Positions 1 through 6,824 of a DNA stretch of 8,154 bases are shown in pieces. The notes beneath the pieces were generated by a model. The model was not told the origin of the DNA and made no database searches. It saw only the letters and a list, made by a program, of their open reading frames with translations. The position numbers were made by a program, and so were the translations under genes. The DNA is taken from NCBI GenBank assembly GCA_020629995.1, contig JAHDCH010000110.1:1-8154 (forward strand), written 5' to 3'. Origin of the DNA: Pseudaestuariivita sp. GTDB taxonomy: Bacteria > Pseudomonadota > Alphaproteobacteria > Rhodobacterales > Rhodobacteraceae. Position 1 is the first letter of the stretch, and each line of letters opens with the position of its first letter.

Positions 1-91
1 GCGCCTTGCAACTCACCCCCGCGGCGCATAGGTTCCGCCCGATTGACAAGGGGCGCGCAGGCGGCCCCGCACAGCTACGACAGGGGCACCC
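1..91 (+). other. Leader region upstream of yajC
   Basis: This 91-base stretch has no supported gene. A good Shine-Dalgarno (AGGGG, 82-86) lies five bases before the yajC ATG at 92 and supports that start. A perfect -35-like hexamer TTGACA is present at 43-48, but no recognisable -10 follows at 16-18 bases, where the sequence is very GC-rich. A second weak pair, TTGCAA at 6-11 with TAGGTT at 29-34, is equally uncertain. The promoter of the yajC-sec-ccm unit may lie here or further upstream, outside the window. Confidence 0.35.
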
Positions 92-379
92 ATGGAAGTC
101 ATCGGCCAGTTCATTCCGCTGATCCTCATCTTTGCGATCATGTATTTCCTGCTGATCCGTCCGCAGCAGAAAAAGATGAAAGAGCATCAGAAGATGGTCG
201 AGGGCCTGCGCCGCGGCGATCAGGTGGTCACGGCGGGTGGCATGATTGGCAAGGTCTCCAAGGTGCCCGGCGATGGCAATATCGAGGTCGAGATTGCCGA
301 TGGCGTCAAGGTGCGCGTGGTCCAGAGCACCGTATCGGCGGTTCTGAACAAGACCGAACCGGCAGACGGCAAGGCCTGA
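92..379 (+). CDS. yajC: Preprotein translocase subunit YajC
   Basis: The product is 95 residues, close to the usual YajC length of about 85-115. YajC is a small single-pass inner-membrane protein that joins SecD and SecF in the ancillary complex associated with SecYEG. Residues 5-22 form one hydrophobic membrane segment, directly followed by the family hallmark RPQQKK (23-28). The rest is a charged cytoplasmic domain containing the conserved core GDQVVTAGGMIGKV (42-55). The ATG at 92 is preceded by AGGGG at a five-base spacing. secD follows after 28 bases on the same strand, the standard yajC-secD-secF order, so co-transcription is likely. Family assignment is very secure. Confidence 0.97.
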   Translation: MEVIGQFIPLILIFAIMYFLLIRPQQKKMKEHQKMVEGLRRGDQVVTAGGMIGKVSKVPGDGNIEVEIADGVKVRVVQSTVSAVLNKTEPADGKA

Positions 380-407
380 TCCTCCAGCACAAGGAAGGCG
401 GCGCGAC

Positions 408-2081
408 ATGCTGCAGATCGACCTTTGGAAACGCATCACCATCTGGCTCACCGTTGTGGTGGGCCTTTTGCTGGCGGTGCCCAACGGATTTTATGACCGG
501 GTCGAGCGCTACAATGACGCGCAAGCCATCCTGGCCAACGAAGTCTCGACCGCCGAGGCGCGGGCCGAAGCCGAGCCGGATGCGGGGCTGTGGCCGTCAT
601 TCCTGCCGTCAGGGCTGGTGAACCTTGGCCTTGATCTGCGGGGCGGGGCGCATCTGCTGGCCGAGGTGCAGGTCGAGGATGTGTACAAGGCGCGGATGGA
701 GGCGTTCTGGCCCGAACTGCGCGATGCGCTGCGCCCGGCGCGCGACACGGTGGGGACGATCCGCCTGCAACCGTCGGCGGATGACGAGCTGCGCGTGCGC
801 ATCTCGCGGCCCGAAGGCATGAGCCAGGCGCTGACCATCGCGCGCGGTCTGGCCCAGCCGATCGCCACGCTGACCGGCGCAGGGTCGACCGATTACGAAT
901 TTGCGGCCGAAGGGGATGTGCTGATCGCGCAGCTGACCGCCGCCGAAAAAACCGCGACGGACGACCGGACCGTGCGCCAGAGCCTCGAGATCATCCGCCG
1001 CCGGATTGACGAGGTTGGCACGCGCGAGCCGACCATCCAGCGCCAGGGCGCGGACCGGATCCTGATCCAGGTGCCGGGCATCGGCTCGGCCAGCGAGCTG
1101 AAAGAGATCATCGGCACCACCGCGCAGCTGACCTTCCAGCCGGTTGTGGGCCAGACCGGATCGATTGACGACAATGCGGGCCTCGGCAACGAGGTGCTGC
1201 CTTCGCTGGATGAGCCGGGCGTGTTCTATATCCTCGAGACCGCGCCGGTGGTAACGGGCGAAGAGCTGGTCGACGCTCAGCCTGCGTTTGACCAGAATGG
1301 CCGGCCGGCGGTGAACTTCCGCTTCAACCCGGCGGGCGCGCGGAAGTTTGGCGATTACACGGCCGAAAACATCGGCTCGCCCTTTGCCATCGTCCTTGAT
1401 GAAGAAGTGATCAGTGCGCCGGTGATCCAGAGCCATATTCCGGGCGGGTCGGGCATCATCACCGGGCGGTTCACCGTCGAGGAAAGCACCCAGCTTGCGG
1501 TGCTGCTGCGCGCCGGTGCTCTGCCGGCTGAGCTGTCGTTCCTTGAAGAGCGGACCATCGGTCCGGAGCTGGGCGCCGACAGCATCCGCGCGGGCCAGAT
1601 CGCCTGTATCGTGGCCTTTGCAGCGGTGCTTGTGTTCATGTTCCTCAGCTACGGTCTGTTCGGGATATTTGCCAACATCGCGCTGATCATCAACGTCGGC
1701 CTGATCTTTGGCCTGCTGAGCCTGATCGGTGCGACGCTGACCTTGCCGGGCATTGCGGGGATCGTGCTGACGATTGGTATGGCGGTGGATGCCAACGTTC
1801 TGATCTTTGAGCGCATCCGCGAAGAGCTGAAAACGGCGCGTGGCCCGGCCCGGGCCATCGAGCTGGGCTATGAAAAGGCCCTGTCGGCCATTCTGGACGC
1901 CAACATCACCACCTTCATCACCGCCGTGATCCTGTTCACCATGGGCTCGGGCCCGGTGCAGGGCTTTGCGGTGACGCTGGGGCTGGGCATCCTGACATCG
2001 GTGTTCACCGCGATCTTTGTCACCCGCCTGATGGTGGTGATGTGGTTCGAACGGCGCCGTCCCAAGACAATCGAGGTGTGA
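408..2081 (+). CDS. secD: Protein translocase subunit SecD
   Basis: The product is 557 residues, somewhat shorter than E. coli SecD (about 615) and typical of alphaproteobacteria. SecD is an RND-superfamily membrane protein. With SecF it uses the proton motive force to pull or release preproteins on the periplasmic side of SecYEG. Residues 8-25 form the first membrane helix. The family motif LGLDLRGG is at 73-80. A large periplasmic region (about 80-390) includes the segment IIRRRIDEVGTREPTIQR (195-212). Five further membrane helices lie at about 395-545. The RND signature GMAVDANVLIFERIREE is at 457-473, with Asp461 the expected proton-relay residue. A purine-rich ribosome site (AAGGAAGG, 391-398) precedes the ATG. 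secF starts four bases after the stop, so the two are almost certainly coupled. I see no frameshift or missing motif. Confidence 0.98.
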   Translation: MLQIDLWKRITIWLTVVVGLLLAVPNGFYDRVERYNDAQAILANEVSTAEARAEAEPDAGLWPSFLPSGLVNLGLDLRGGAHLLAEVQVEDVYKARMEAFWPELRDALRPARDTVGTIRLQPSADDELRVRISRPEGMSQALTIARGLAQPIATLTGAGSTDYEFAAEGDVLIAQLTAAEKTATDDRTVRQSLEIIRRRIDEVGTREPTIQRQGADRILIQVPGIGSASELKEIIGTTAQLTFQPVVGQTGSIDDNAGLGNEVLPSLDEPGVFYILETAPVVTGEELVDAQPAFDQNGRPAVNFRFNPAGARKFGDYTAENIGSPFAIVLDEEVISAPVIQSHIPGGSGIITGRFTVEESTQLAVLLRAGALPAELSFLEERTIGPELGADSIRAGQIACIVAFAAVLVFMFLSYGLFGIFANIALIINVGLIFGLLSLIGATLTLPGIAGIVLTIGMAVDANVLIFERIREELKTARGPARAIELGYEKALSAILDANITTFITAVILFTMGSGPVQGFAVTLGLGILTSVFTAIFVTRLMVVMWFERRRPKTIEV

Positions 2082-2085
2082 TCCG

Positions 2086-3060
2086 ATGCGTTTGAAGCTT
2101 GTCCCCTCGGAAACAAATTGGGATTTCTTTGCCCGTCCCACCTTGTGGCTGGGTCTGTCGGGCGTCCTGATGGTGCTGGCGTTTGTGTCCTTCATGATCC
2201 AGGGCCTGAACTTTGGCATCGACTTTCGCGGCGGCACGACGATCCGCACCGAAAGCGCGCAACCGGTGGACGTGGCGGCCTACCGCACGGCGATCGACAC
2301 GCTTGAGCTGGGCGATGTGACGATCACCGAAGTCTTTGACCCGACCTTTGACGCCGACCAGAACGTGGCGATGATCCGCATTCAGGCGCAGGAAGGCGAG
2401 GAGGCGGTGACAGGCGATCTGATCGATGCGGTGCTGGCAACGCTTCAGGGTGTTGCGCCGGATATCCAGTTCACATCCGTCGAATCCGTTGGGCCCAAGG
2501 TTTCGGGCGAGCTGATCACCACCGCCGTGATCGCCGTGGTCTTGGCCATCGGTGCGGTGCTGATCTACATCTGGCTGCGGTTCGAATGGCAGTTTGCGCT
2601 GGGGGCTGTGGCTGCTCTGGTGCATGACGTGCTGCTGACCATCGGTATTTTCTCGGAACTGCAGATCCGGTTTGACCTGGCGATCATCGCGGCGCTGCTG
2701 ACCATTGTGGGCTATTCGCTGAACGACACGGTGGTGGTGTTTGACCGGGTGCGGGAGAACCTGCGCAAGTACAAGAAACGGCCCTTGAAAGAGGTGCTGA
2801 ACATCTCGATCAACGAAACGCTGAGCCGTACGGTGATGACCTCGGTCACCACTCTGCTGGCGCTGATCGCGTTGTTCGTGCTGGGCGGGGATGTGATCCG
2901 CGGGTTTGTCTTTGCGATGATCTGGGGCGTGATTGTCGGCACCTATTCGTCGATCTTTGTGGCCTCGGCGATGCTGCTGTGGCTGGGCGTCAAGCGCGAC
3001 TGGTCCAAGCAGGATCCGGGCGGTGCGGCGGGCACGCAATTTGCCAATATCGACGCGTGA
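2086..3060 (+). CDS. secF: Protein translocase subunit SecF
   Basis: The product is 324 residues, a normal length for SecF. It is the partner of SecD in the proton-driven export motor of the inner membrane. The first membrane helix is at about 20-38, followed by the family motif FGIDFRGG (43-50). A periplasmic domain spans about 50-140, ending in SVGPKVSGEL (134-143). Five helices occupy about 145-302. The second signature, GYSLNDTVVVFDRVREN (209-225), carries Asp214, equivalent to the SecD Asp in the DANV motif. A GAGGTG sequence inside the end of secD (about 2072-2077) can serve as ribosome site for the ATG at 2086. The next gene begins only six bases after the stop, continuing the operon. 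Confidence 0.98.
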   Translation: MRLKLVPSETNWDFFARPTLWLGLSGVLMVLAFVSFMIQGLNFGIDFRGGTTIRTESAQPVDVAAYRTAIDTLELGDVTITEVFDPTFDADQNVAMIRIQAQEGEEAVTGDLIDAVLATLQGVAPDIQFTSVESVGPKVSGELITTAVIAVVLAIGAVLIYIWLRFEWQFALGAVAALVHDVLLTIGIFSELQIRFDLAIIAALLTIVGYSLNDTVVVFDRVRENLRKYKKRPLKEVLNISINETLSRTVMTSVTTLLALIALFVLGGDVIRGFVFAMIWGVIVGTYSSIFVASAMLLWLGVKRDWSKQDPGGAAGTQFANIDA

Positions 3061-3066
3061 CGCGCC

Positions 3067-3420
3067 ATGCGCCTGAACGAGATCTCCTTTACTGACGCGC
3101 CGCCGATTGATGGCTATGGCGATGGGTTCTTTCGCATCGGGGATGAGGTGCATCAGGGTGCCCAGATCGTGACGCCCGCGGGCGTGTCGGCCTGGGGCGG
3201 GTATGAGGATACCGAGGCTCTGCTGGCGCTGAAAGGCGAGGTCGACGTGATCTTTGTCGGCACGGGCGCCGAGATCGCGCATCTGCCGGCCACCTTTCGC
3301 GCGGTGTTCGATGCCGAGGGGATCGGGGTCGAGGCGATGAATTCACCTTCGGCCTGCCGGACCTACAACATCCTGCTGAGCGAAGGGCGGCGGGTGGCCG
3401 CCGCGCTGCTGCCGGTCTGA
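3067..3420 (+). CDS. Mth938-like (DUF498) domain protein
   Basis: The product is 117 residues and consists of a single Mth938-like domain, the fold also found in the mitochondrial complex I assembly factor NDUFAF3. Visible family features are the Gly-rich N-terminal half with [10 protein letters not shown] (22-31), the core strand and turn [10 protein letters not shown] (60-69), and the conserved C-terminal part containing [14 protein letters not shown] (88-101). There is no signal peptide or membrane helix, so it should be cytoplasmic. The molecular function is not established in bacteria, and I do not assign one. It starts six bases after secF and ends seven bases before ccmA. No clear Shine-Dalgarno precedes its ATG, so translation probably depends on coupling to secF. 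An ORF of this type between secF and ccmA is, as far as I recall, typical of Rhodobacter relatives. Confidence 0.9.
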   Translation: MRLNEISFTDAPPIDGYGDGFFRIGDEVHQGAQIVTPAGVSAWGGYEDTEALLALKGEVDVIFVGTGAEIAHLPATFRAVFDAEGIGVEAMNSPSACRTYNILLSEGRRVAAALLPV

Positions 3421-3422
3421 GG
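3419..3422 (+). promoter_or_regulatory. Ribosome-binding site deciding the GTG start of ccmA
   Basis: GAGG, formed partly by the stop codon of the preceding gene, lies five bases upstream of the GTG at 3428. In the ccmA frame the codons just upstream (GCG, GCG, GAG, TCT) include no ATG. The GTG is therefore the best supported start, and it gives a protein that begins at the usual point for CcmA. Confidence 0.6.
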
Positions 3423-3427
3423 CGGCG

Positions 3428-4045
3428 GTGCTCGGGGCCAGCGATCTGGTGGTGGGCCGGGGCGGGGTGGCGCTGCTGGAAGGGCTGAGCCTTGCTGTTG
3501 GCACGGGCGATCTGCTGGCGGTGCGTGGACCTAACGGGGCGGGCAAGACAACCTTGCTGCGCACGTTGGCAGGGCTGCAACCGGCCCTGTCGGGATCGGT
3601 GGATGTTGCACCCGATACGCTGGCTTATGCGTCGCATGCCGATGGGATCAAACCCAGCCTGACCGTGCGTGAAAACCTGATCTTCTGGGCCGATGTCTTT
3701 GCCGCGCCGGACGGGATTGCGCCCGCGGTTGCGGCCTTTGATCTGGAGCCGCTGCTGGAGCGGCTAGCCGGGCGGCTGTCGGCGGGGCAGAAACGGCGGC
3801 TGGGGCTTGCGCGTCTGATGGTGACGGGCCGGCCCCTGTGGCTGATGGACGAGCCGACGGTGTCGCTCGACAGCTCTGCGGTGGCGGCGCTCGCCGCGCT
3901 CTTGCAAGCGCATCTCGCGGGGGGTGGCGCGGCGATCATCGCCACGCATCTGGACCTCGGGATCGAGGGGCAGGTGCTGGATGTGACGCCCCACCGCGCG
4001 CAGGGGCGCACAGCGCCGCGCGGATTTGACGAGGCCTTTGCATGA
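3428..4045 (+). CDS. ccmA: Heme exporter ATP-binding protein CcmA
   Basis: The product is 205 residues, the normal length for this short ABC ATPase (HelA in Rhodobacter). With CcmB, CcmC and CcmD it forms the inner-membrane complex of cytochrome c maturation System I. In that system ATP hydrolysis is needed to release heme-loaded CcmE from CcmC. The ABC elements are in order: Walker [10 protein letters not shown] (34-42), the CcmA-type segment [14 protein letters not shown] (70-83), the signature LSAGQ (117-121), Walker B LWLMDEP (137-143) and the switch histidine in IATHLD (171-176, His174). The start is GTG. The stop overlaps the ccmB start as ATGA, giving the usual ccmAB translational coupling. 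Assignment rests on these motifs plus the following ccmBCDG genes. Confidence 0.96.
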   Translation: MLGASDLVVGRGGVALLEGLSLAVGTGDLLAVRGPNGAGKTTLLRTLAGLQPALSGSVDVAPDTLAYASHADGIKPSLTVRENLIFWADVFAAPDGIAPAVAAFDLEPLLERLAGRLSAGQKRRLGLARLMVTGRPLWLMDEPTVSLDSSAVAALAALLQAHLAGGGAAIIATHLDLGIEGQVLDVTPHRAQGRTAPRGFDEAFA

Positions 4046-4701
4046 TCGCGCTGCTCCGCCGCGACCTGATGCTGGCCGTGCGCGCGGGCGGCGGCTTTGG
4101 GCTTGCGCTGGCGTTTTTCCTGATCGTCGTTGTGCTGGTGCCCTTTGCCATCGGGCCTGATCCGTCTCTGCTGAGCCGGGTTGCGGCGGGGGTGCTGTGG
4201 CTTGGGGCCTTGCTGGCCTGCCTTTTGTCGCTGGATCGCCTGTTCGCGCTGGATCACGAGGATGGATCACTTGATCTGCTGGCAACCGCGCCGCTGCCGC
4301 TGGAAGGGATCGCGGCGGTCAAGGCGCTGGCGCATTGGCTGACGACCGCGCTGCCGCTTGTTGTGGCTGCGCCTGCCTTTGGCATTCTGCTGTCGCTGCC
4401 TGCGCCCGGATTTGGCTGGCTTGTCGTGTCGCTGCTGGCCGGGACCCCGGCGCTCAGCGCCATTGGTACCTTTGGCGCAGCGCTTACCGTGGGGCTTCGA
4501 AGAGGCGGGTTGCTGCTGTCGCTGATCGTTCTGCCGCTGTATGTGCCGACGCTGATCTTTGGCGCCGAGGTCGCGCGGCGCGGAGCAGAAGGGCTGGCGA
4601 TTGGTCCGGCGCTGCCGCTGCTGGCCGGGATCACCTGCGGCACGCTGGCCCTGATGCCCTTTGCCACCGCTGCGGTTTTGCGCCGCGCCTTGCGCGGATG
4701 A
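4042..4701 (+). CDS. ccmB: Heme exporter membrane protein CcmB
   Basis: The product is 219 residues, as expected for CcmB (HelB), the membrane permease subunit partnered with the CcmA ATPase. It is strongly hydrophobic, with about six membrane segments (roughly 18-38, 46-66, 97-118, 124-150, 155-176 and 187-212). The conserved cytoplasmic motif [10 protein letters not shown] (71-80) follows the second helix, and the family-typical [12 protein letters not shown] (165-176) is near the end. The substrate was once thought to be heme. The current view is that CcmAB drives release of heme-bound CcmE from CcmCD. The ATG overlaps the ccmA stop by four bases, and GAGG (4031-4034) is spaced seven bases from it. 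The gene is intact. Confidence 0.96.
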   Translation: MIALLRRDLMLAVRAGGGFGLALAFFLIVVVLVPFAIGPDPSLLSRVAAGVLWLGALLACLLSLDRLFALDHEDGSLDLLATAPLPLEGIAAVKALAHWLTTALPLVVAAPAFGILLSLPAPGFGWLVVSLLAGTPALSAIGTFGAALTVGLRRGGLLLSLIVLPLYVPTLIFGAEVARRGAEGLAIGPALPLLAGITCGTLALMPFATAAVLRRALRG

Positions 4702-4748
4702 CGCGCATGTCACTGGCGCGGCGGAACAAACAAAGGTAGTCACAAGCC

Positions 4749-5480
4749 ATGTCGATCTGGGAATTCGCCAACCCGCGCAAGTTCACTGCGCTGAGCCTCA
4801 AGATCCTTCCGACGCTGGTGGGCCTGTCGGCCGTGCTGGTGCTGGGTGGGCTGATCTGGGGCTTTGCCTTTACGCCCAATGCGGACAAGTTCGAAAGCAC
4901 GGTCAAGATCATCTACGTGCACGTGCCCTCGGCGCTGATGGCGATCAACGGATGGCTGATGATGCTGGTCTGTTCGCTGATCTGGCTGGTGCGGCGTCAT
5001 CATGTCAGCGCGCTGGCCGCGCGCGCCGCGGCGCCCGTGGGCGTGGTGATGACAGTGATCGCGCTGTTTACCGGAGCGGTCTGGGGCCAGCCGATGTGGG
5101 GGACATGGTGGGTGTGGGATCCGCGGCTGACCTCGTTTCTGATCCTGTTCCTGTTCTACCTTGGCTACATGGCCCTTTGGGCCGCGATCGAGGATACCGA
5201 AACGGCGGCGGACCTGACCTCGATCCTGTGTCTTGTGGGGTCGGTCTTTGCGCTGCTGTCGCGCTATGCGGTCAATTTCTGGAACCAGGGCCTGCATCAG
5301 GGCACGTCGATCCCGGTGGCGACCGGTGGGCGCACGGTGGCGGATGTGTATTTCCTGCCGCTGGTGGTGGCGATGGCGGGCTTTTTCGTGCTGTTCGTGG
5401 CGCTGGTTCTGGCGCGCACGGTGACGCTGATCCGCGAGCGGCGGCTGGCGGTGCTGGACGCACAGGAGGCGCGGGCATGA
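4749..5480 (+). CDS. ccmC: Heme-handling protein CcmC
   Basis: The product is 243 residues, the normal length for CcmC (HelC), a six-helix inner-membrane protein of the heme-handling protein family. It loads heme onto the periplasmic chaperone CcmE. The diagnostic WWD domain WGQPMWGTWWVWDPRLTS is at 112-129. The two conserved axial histidines are visible as His58 in IYVHVPSA (55-62) and His183 in GLHQGTS (181-187). A 47-base gap separates it from ccmB, unlike the overlapping junctions elsewhere in the cluster. AAAGG (4732-4736) is 12 bases from the ATG, a rather long spacing. An in-frame TAG at 4737 means the ATG at 4749 is the first possible start. The stop overlaps ccmD as ATGA. Confidence 0.97.
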   Translation: MSIWEFANPRKFTALSLKILPTLVGLSAVLVLGGLIWGFAFTPNADKFESTVKIIYVHVPSALMAINGWLMMLVCSLIWLVRRHHVSALAARAAAPVGVVMTVIALFTGAVWGQPMWGTWWVWDPRLTSFLILFLFYLGYMALWAAIEDTETAADLTSILCLVGSVFALLSRYAVNFWNQGLHQGTSIPVATGGRTVADVYFLPLVVAMAGFFVLFVALVLARTVTLIRERRLAVLDAQEARA

Positions 5481-5632
5481 ACCTGGACATGGGTAAATAC
5501 GCGACCGAAGTGCTGCTGTCATATGCGGGCACGCTGATCCCTCTGGCGTTGGTGATCTGGATCACCTGGGCGCAGTACCGCCGGGCGGCGCGGGCGCTGT
5601 CCGCGGCCGAAGCGCGGAAGGACATCCCATGA
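5477..5632 (+). CDS. ccmD: Heme exporter small subunit CcmD
   Basis: This small gene encodes 51 residues. CcmD (HelD) is a tiny single-pass inner-membrane protein that associates with CcmC and helps release holo-CcmE from the CcmABCD complex. Residues 12-32 form one hydrophobic helix, preceded by the family-typical short N-terminus with a conserved Tyr (Tyr16 in LLSYAG). A basic cytoplasmic tail follows (QYRRAARAL, 33-41). The ATG overlaps the ccmC stop by four bases and the stop overlaps the ccmG start by four bases. A perfect AGGAGG (5464-5469) sits seven bases before the start. Sequence conservation in this family is low, so the call rests on size, topology and position between ccmC and ccmG. 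Confidence 0.93.
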   Translation: MNLDMGKYATEVLLSYAGTLIPLALVIWITWAQYRRAARALSAAEARKDIP

Positions 5633-6168
5633 AGCTTCGGCCCTTGATGATCCTGCCGCCGGTTCTGTTCTTTGGCTTTGCCATGCTGGCCTTTGTGGGC
5701 ATGAACCGGGGCGATCCCGGCGCGCTCAGTTCGGCGTTGGAAGGGCGGATGGCGCCGACGCTGGAGGCGGCACAACCCTTTGCCGGAGCGCCGCCGCTGG
5801 ATGACGCCGTGCTGACCGATGGCACGGTCAAGCTGGTCAATTACTGGGCCAGCTGGTGCGCGCCCTGCCGCGCCGAACATCCCACGCTGGAGCGGCTGGC
5901 AGGCGAAGGGCTGGCGATCTACGGGATCAACTACAAGGACGATCCGGCGCGCGCGCAAGGGTTTCTGGACGAGCTGGGCAATCCCTACGCGGCTCTGGGT
6001 GCGGACCCGAATGGGCGCATGGCGATTGACTGGGGCGTATACGGCATGCCCGAGACCTTTGTGATCGCGGGCGACGGGACGGTGGTGCTGCGCTTTGCCG
6101 GGCCGGTCACCAGCCGGGTGCTGGAGGACAGGATCCGCCCGGCGCTGGCCGAAGCCGCGGCGCGTTAG
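5629..6168 (+). CDS. ccmG: Thiol:disulfide interchange protein CcmG (DsbE family)
   Basis: The product is 179 residues, the usual size for CcmG/DsbE (HelX). It is a membrane-anchored periplasmic thioredoxin-like reductant in System I. It keeps apocytochrome c CXXCH cysteines (directly or through CcmH) reduced for heme attachment. Residues 5-25 form the uncleaved signal anchor. The thioredoxin fold includes NYWASWCAPC (71-80), with the redox pair Cys77 and Cys80 in the CcmG-typical WCAPC context. The cis-proline is Pro141 in YGMPETF (138-144). The acidic active-site region typical of CcmG is represented by the segment after NYKDD (101-105). A strong site GGAAGGA (5616-5622) inside ccmD is spaced six bases from the ATG. 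It is the last gene of the plus-strand run, and no clear U-rich terminator follows. Confidence 0.96.
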   Translation: MKLRPLMILPPVLFFGFAMLAFVGMNRGDPGALSSALEGRMAPTLEAAQPFAGAPPLDDAVLTDGTVKLVNYWASWCAPCRAEHPTLERLAGEGLAIYGINYKDDPARAQGFLDELGNPYAALGADPNGRMAIDWGVYGMPETFVIAGDGTVVLRFAGPVTSRVLEDRIRPALAEAAAR

Positions 6169-6278
6169 AGCGAGGTTTCAGACGGCGCCCTTTCCTGAGC
6201 TGCGCGGGGCTCGGAAGCTCCCATCACCAGCAGGGCCGTCAACATCCCAAGCTGACACATCACGAAAAGCCATTTCAT
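6165..6278 (-). CDS. Possible small single-pass membrane or secreted protein, 37 codons
   Basis: This unrecognised short ORF lies in the otherwise empty stretch downstream of ccmG. It opens with MKWLFVMCQLGM, continues as a hydrophobic stretch to about residue 20 (TALLVMG), and ends with a short polar tail (EPRAAQERAPSETSL). This looks like a signal peptide or a single membrane helix. AGGTG (6285-6289 on the complement) lies just upstream of the ATG at 6278. An in-frame ATG at 6320 would add 14 residues through the CA/TG run, but it has no ribosome site. The TAA overlaps the end of ccmG by four bases in convergent orientation. About 69% of third positions are G or C (my hand count over 36 codons), roughly compatible with coding here. 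It could equally be chance, since hydrophobic short ORFs are common. I assign no function. Confidence 0.35.
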   Translation of the reverse strand: MKWLFVMCQLGMLTALLVMGASEPRAAQERAPSETSL

Positions 6279-6299
6279 CGCACGCACCTGCCACTCGTT

Positions 6300-6312
6300 C
6301 ACACACACACAC
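6300..6312. repeat. CA/TG dinucleotide run
   Basis: Thirteen bases of perfect alternating CA (six CA units plus one C) lie in the intergenic region, 22-34 bases upstream of the possible small ORF's start. Alternating purine-pyrimidine runs can slip during replication and can favour Z-form DNA. Such a run is unusual in this GC-rich context, but it is short, and I cannot tell whether it matters. Confidence 0.8.
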
Positions 6313-6368
6313 GATGCCATGTGATCAGGCGGTGGCCCCTTGGCCTAGGGGAAAATTCCGGCGTTGCG

Positions 6369-6393
6369 CCCCGCTGCAGTGCAGCGGCAGGGG
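6369..6393 (-). terminator. GC-rich hairpin at the 3' end of the methyltransferase gene
   Basis: The arms CCGCTGCA (6371-6378) and TGCAGCGG (6380-6387) are perfect reverse complements around one base. In RNA this gives about a 7-bp stem with a 3-base loop, extended by CC/GG beyond a two-base bulge. It begins two bases after the TGA of the minus-strand methyltransferase gene, the position expected of an intrinsic terminator. No U-run follows immediately, however. The nearest, AATTTT on the minus strand, is about 14 bases further. It might also stop plus-strand transcripts running out of ccmG. The structure is clear; its role as a terminator is only inferred. Confidence 0.35.
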
Positions 6394-6394
6394 A

Positions 6395-6823
6395 TCACCA
6401 GCGCCGCACGTCCGCGACATAGGCGCGGCCTTCGTCGCCAAAGGCATCGATCACAGCCTGTTCTTCGGGTGCAGCAAAGTGGCGATCCAGCGCCCACCAC
6501 AGCACAAAGGCGGGGATCAGCCCCAAAAGGCTGCCCTGCGCCATGCCAAGGCCGACGGTCATCAGCACCATGCCGGTGTAGATCGGGTTGCGGTTCAGCT
6601 TGAATGGCCCCGTCGTGATCAGCTGTTTGGGCGTATGGCCGGGATGGATCGGCGTGTTGCGTCCGCGAAAGCTGAGCCCCGCCCAAAGGATCAGGCCAAA
6701 CCCGGCCACAAGGCCCAGAAAGCCAAAGCCGGTATTGGACAGCCGCAGGATCGGAATGCCGTTCAGCACGATGGTCGCCACAAAGGCGGCGAGGGTCCAC
6801 AGGGGCGGAAACTTGAGGGTCAT
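6395..6823 (-). CDS. Isoprenylcysteine carboxyl methyltransferase-like (ICMT/PEMT superfamily) membrane protein
   Basis: The product is 142 residues, a typical length for the bacterial branch of this integral-membrane methyltransferase superfamily, which uses S-adenosylmethionine. Hydrophobic segments are at about 8-27, 32-52 and 80-111. The family core TTGPFKLNRNPIYTGM (70-85) contains the conserved RNPIY. The C-terminal signature EE...FG...AY...VRRW runs from 120 to 142. The bacterial substrates of such proteins are generally unknown: they may be lipids, small molecules or peptides, and nothing here identifies one. In frame, a TGA lies five codons upstream (6836-6838) with no other start between, so the ATG at 6823 is the earliest start. 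GAGG five bases before it is the ribosome site, and it lies inside a strong stem. The EEP gene ends 37 bases upstream on the same strand. Confidence 0.85.
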   Translation of the reverse strand: MTLKFPPLWTLAAFVATIVLNGIPILRLSNTGFGFLGLVAGFGLILWAGLSFRGRNTPIHPGHTPKQLITTGPFKLNRNPIYTGMVLMTVGLGMAQGSLLGLIPAFVLWWALDRHFAAPEEQAVIDAFGDEGRAYVADVRRW

Positions 6824-6824
6824 G

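Noticed and set aside
43..71. TTGACA at 43-48 as a sigma-70 promoter for yajC
   Set aside because: The -35 match is perfect, but the bases 16-18 further on (CCCGCA and neighbours) do not resemble a -10, so I do not call a promoter.
609..2249. Long minus-strand open frame antisense to secD
   Set aside because: It is a shadow of high-GC coding sequence: the translation is rich in Arg, His, Gln and Asp with no domain, and secD on the other strand is unambiguous. The same applies to the long antisense frame at 2020-3282.
4661..5632. Long plus-strand frame overlapping ccmC in another frame
   Set aside because: The translation is Gly/Ala/Asp-rich with no recognisable motif. ccmC in the neighbouring frame has the WWD motif and both heme histidines, and the end of this frame coincides with ccmD, which is the only real part.
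6169..6220. Terminator for the ccm operon directly after ccmG
   Set aside because: Only 4-5 bp imperfect stems (GAGC/GCTC, GAGCT/AGCTC) are present and no T-run follows, so no terminator can be supported.
6335..6355. CCCCTTGGCCTAGGGG followed by AAAATT as a terminator
   Set aside because: The best stem is only five base pairs. The A/T run is AAAATT on the plus strand, and on the minus strand it lies before the stem rather than after it, so the polarity is wrong for an intrinsic terminator.
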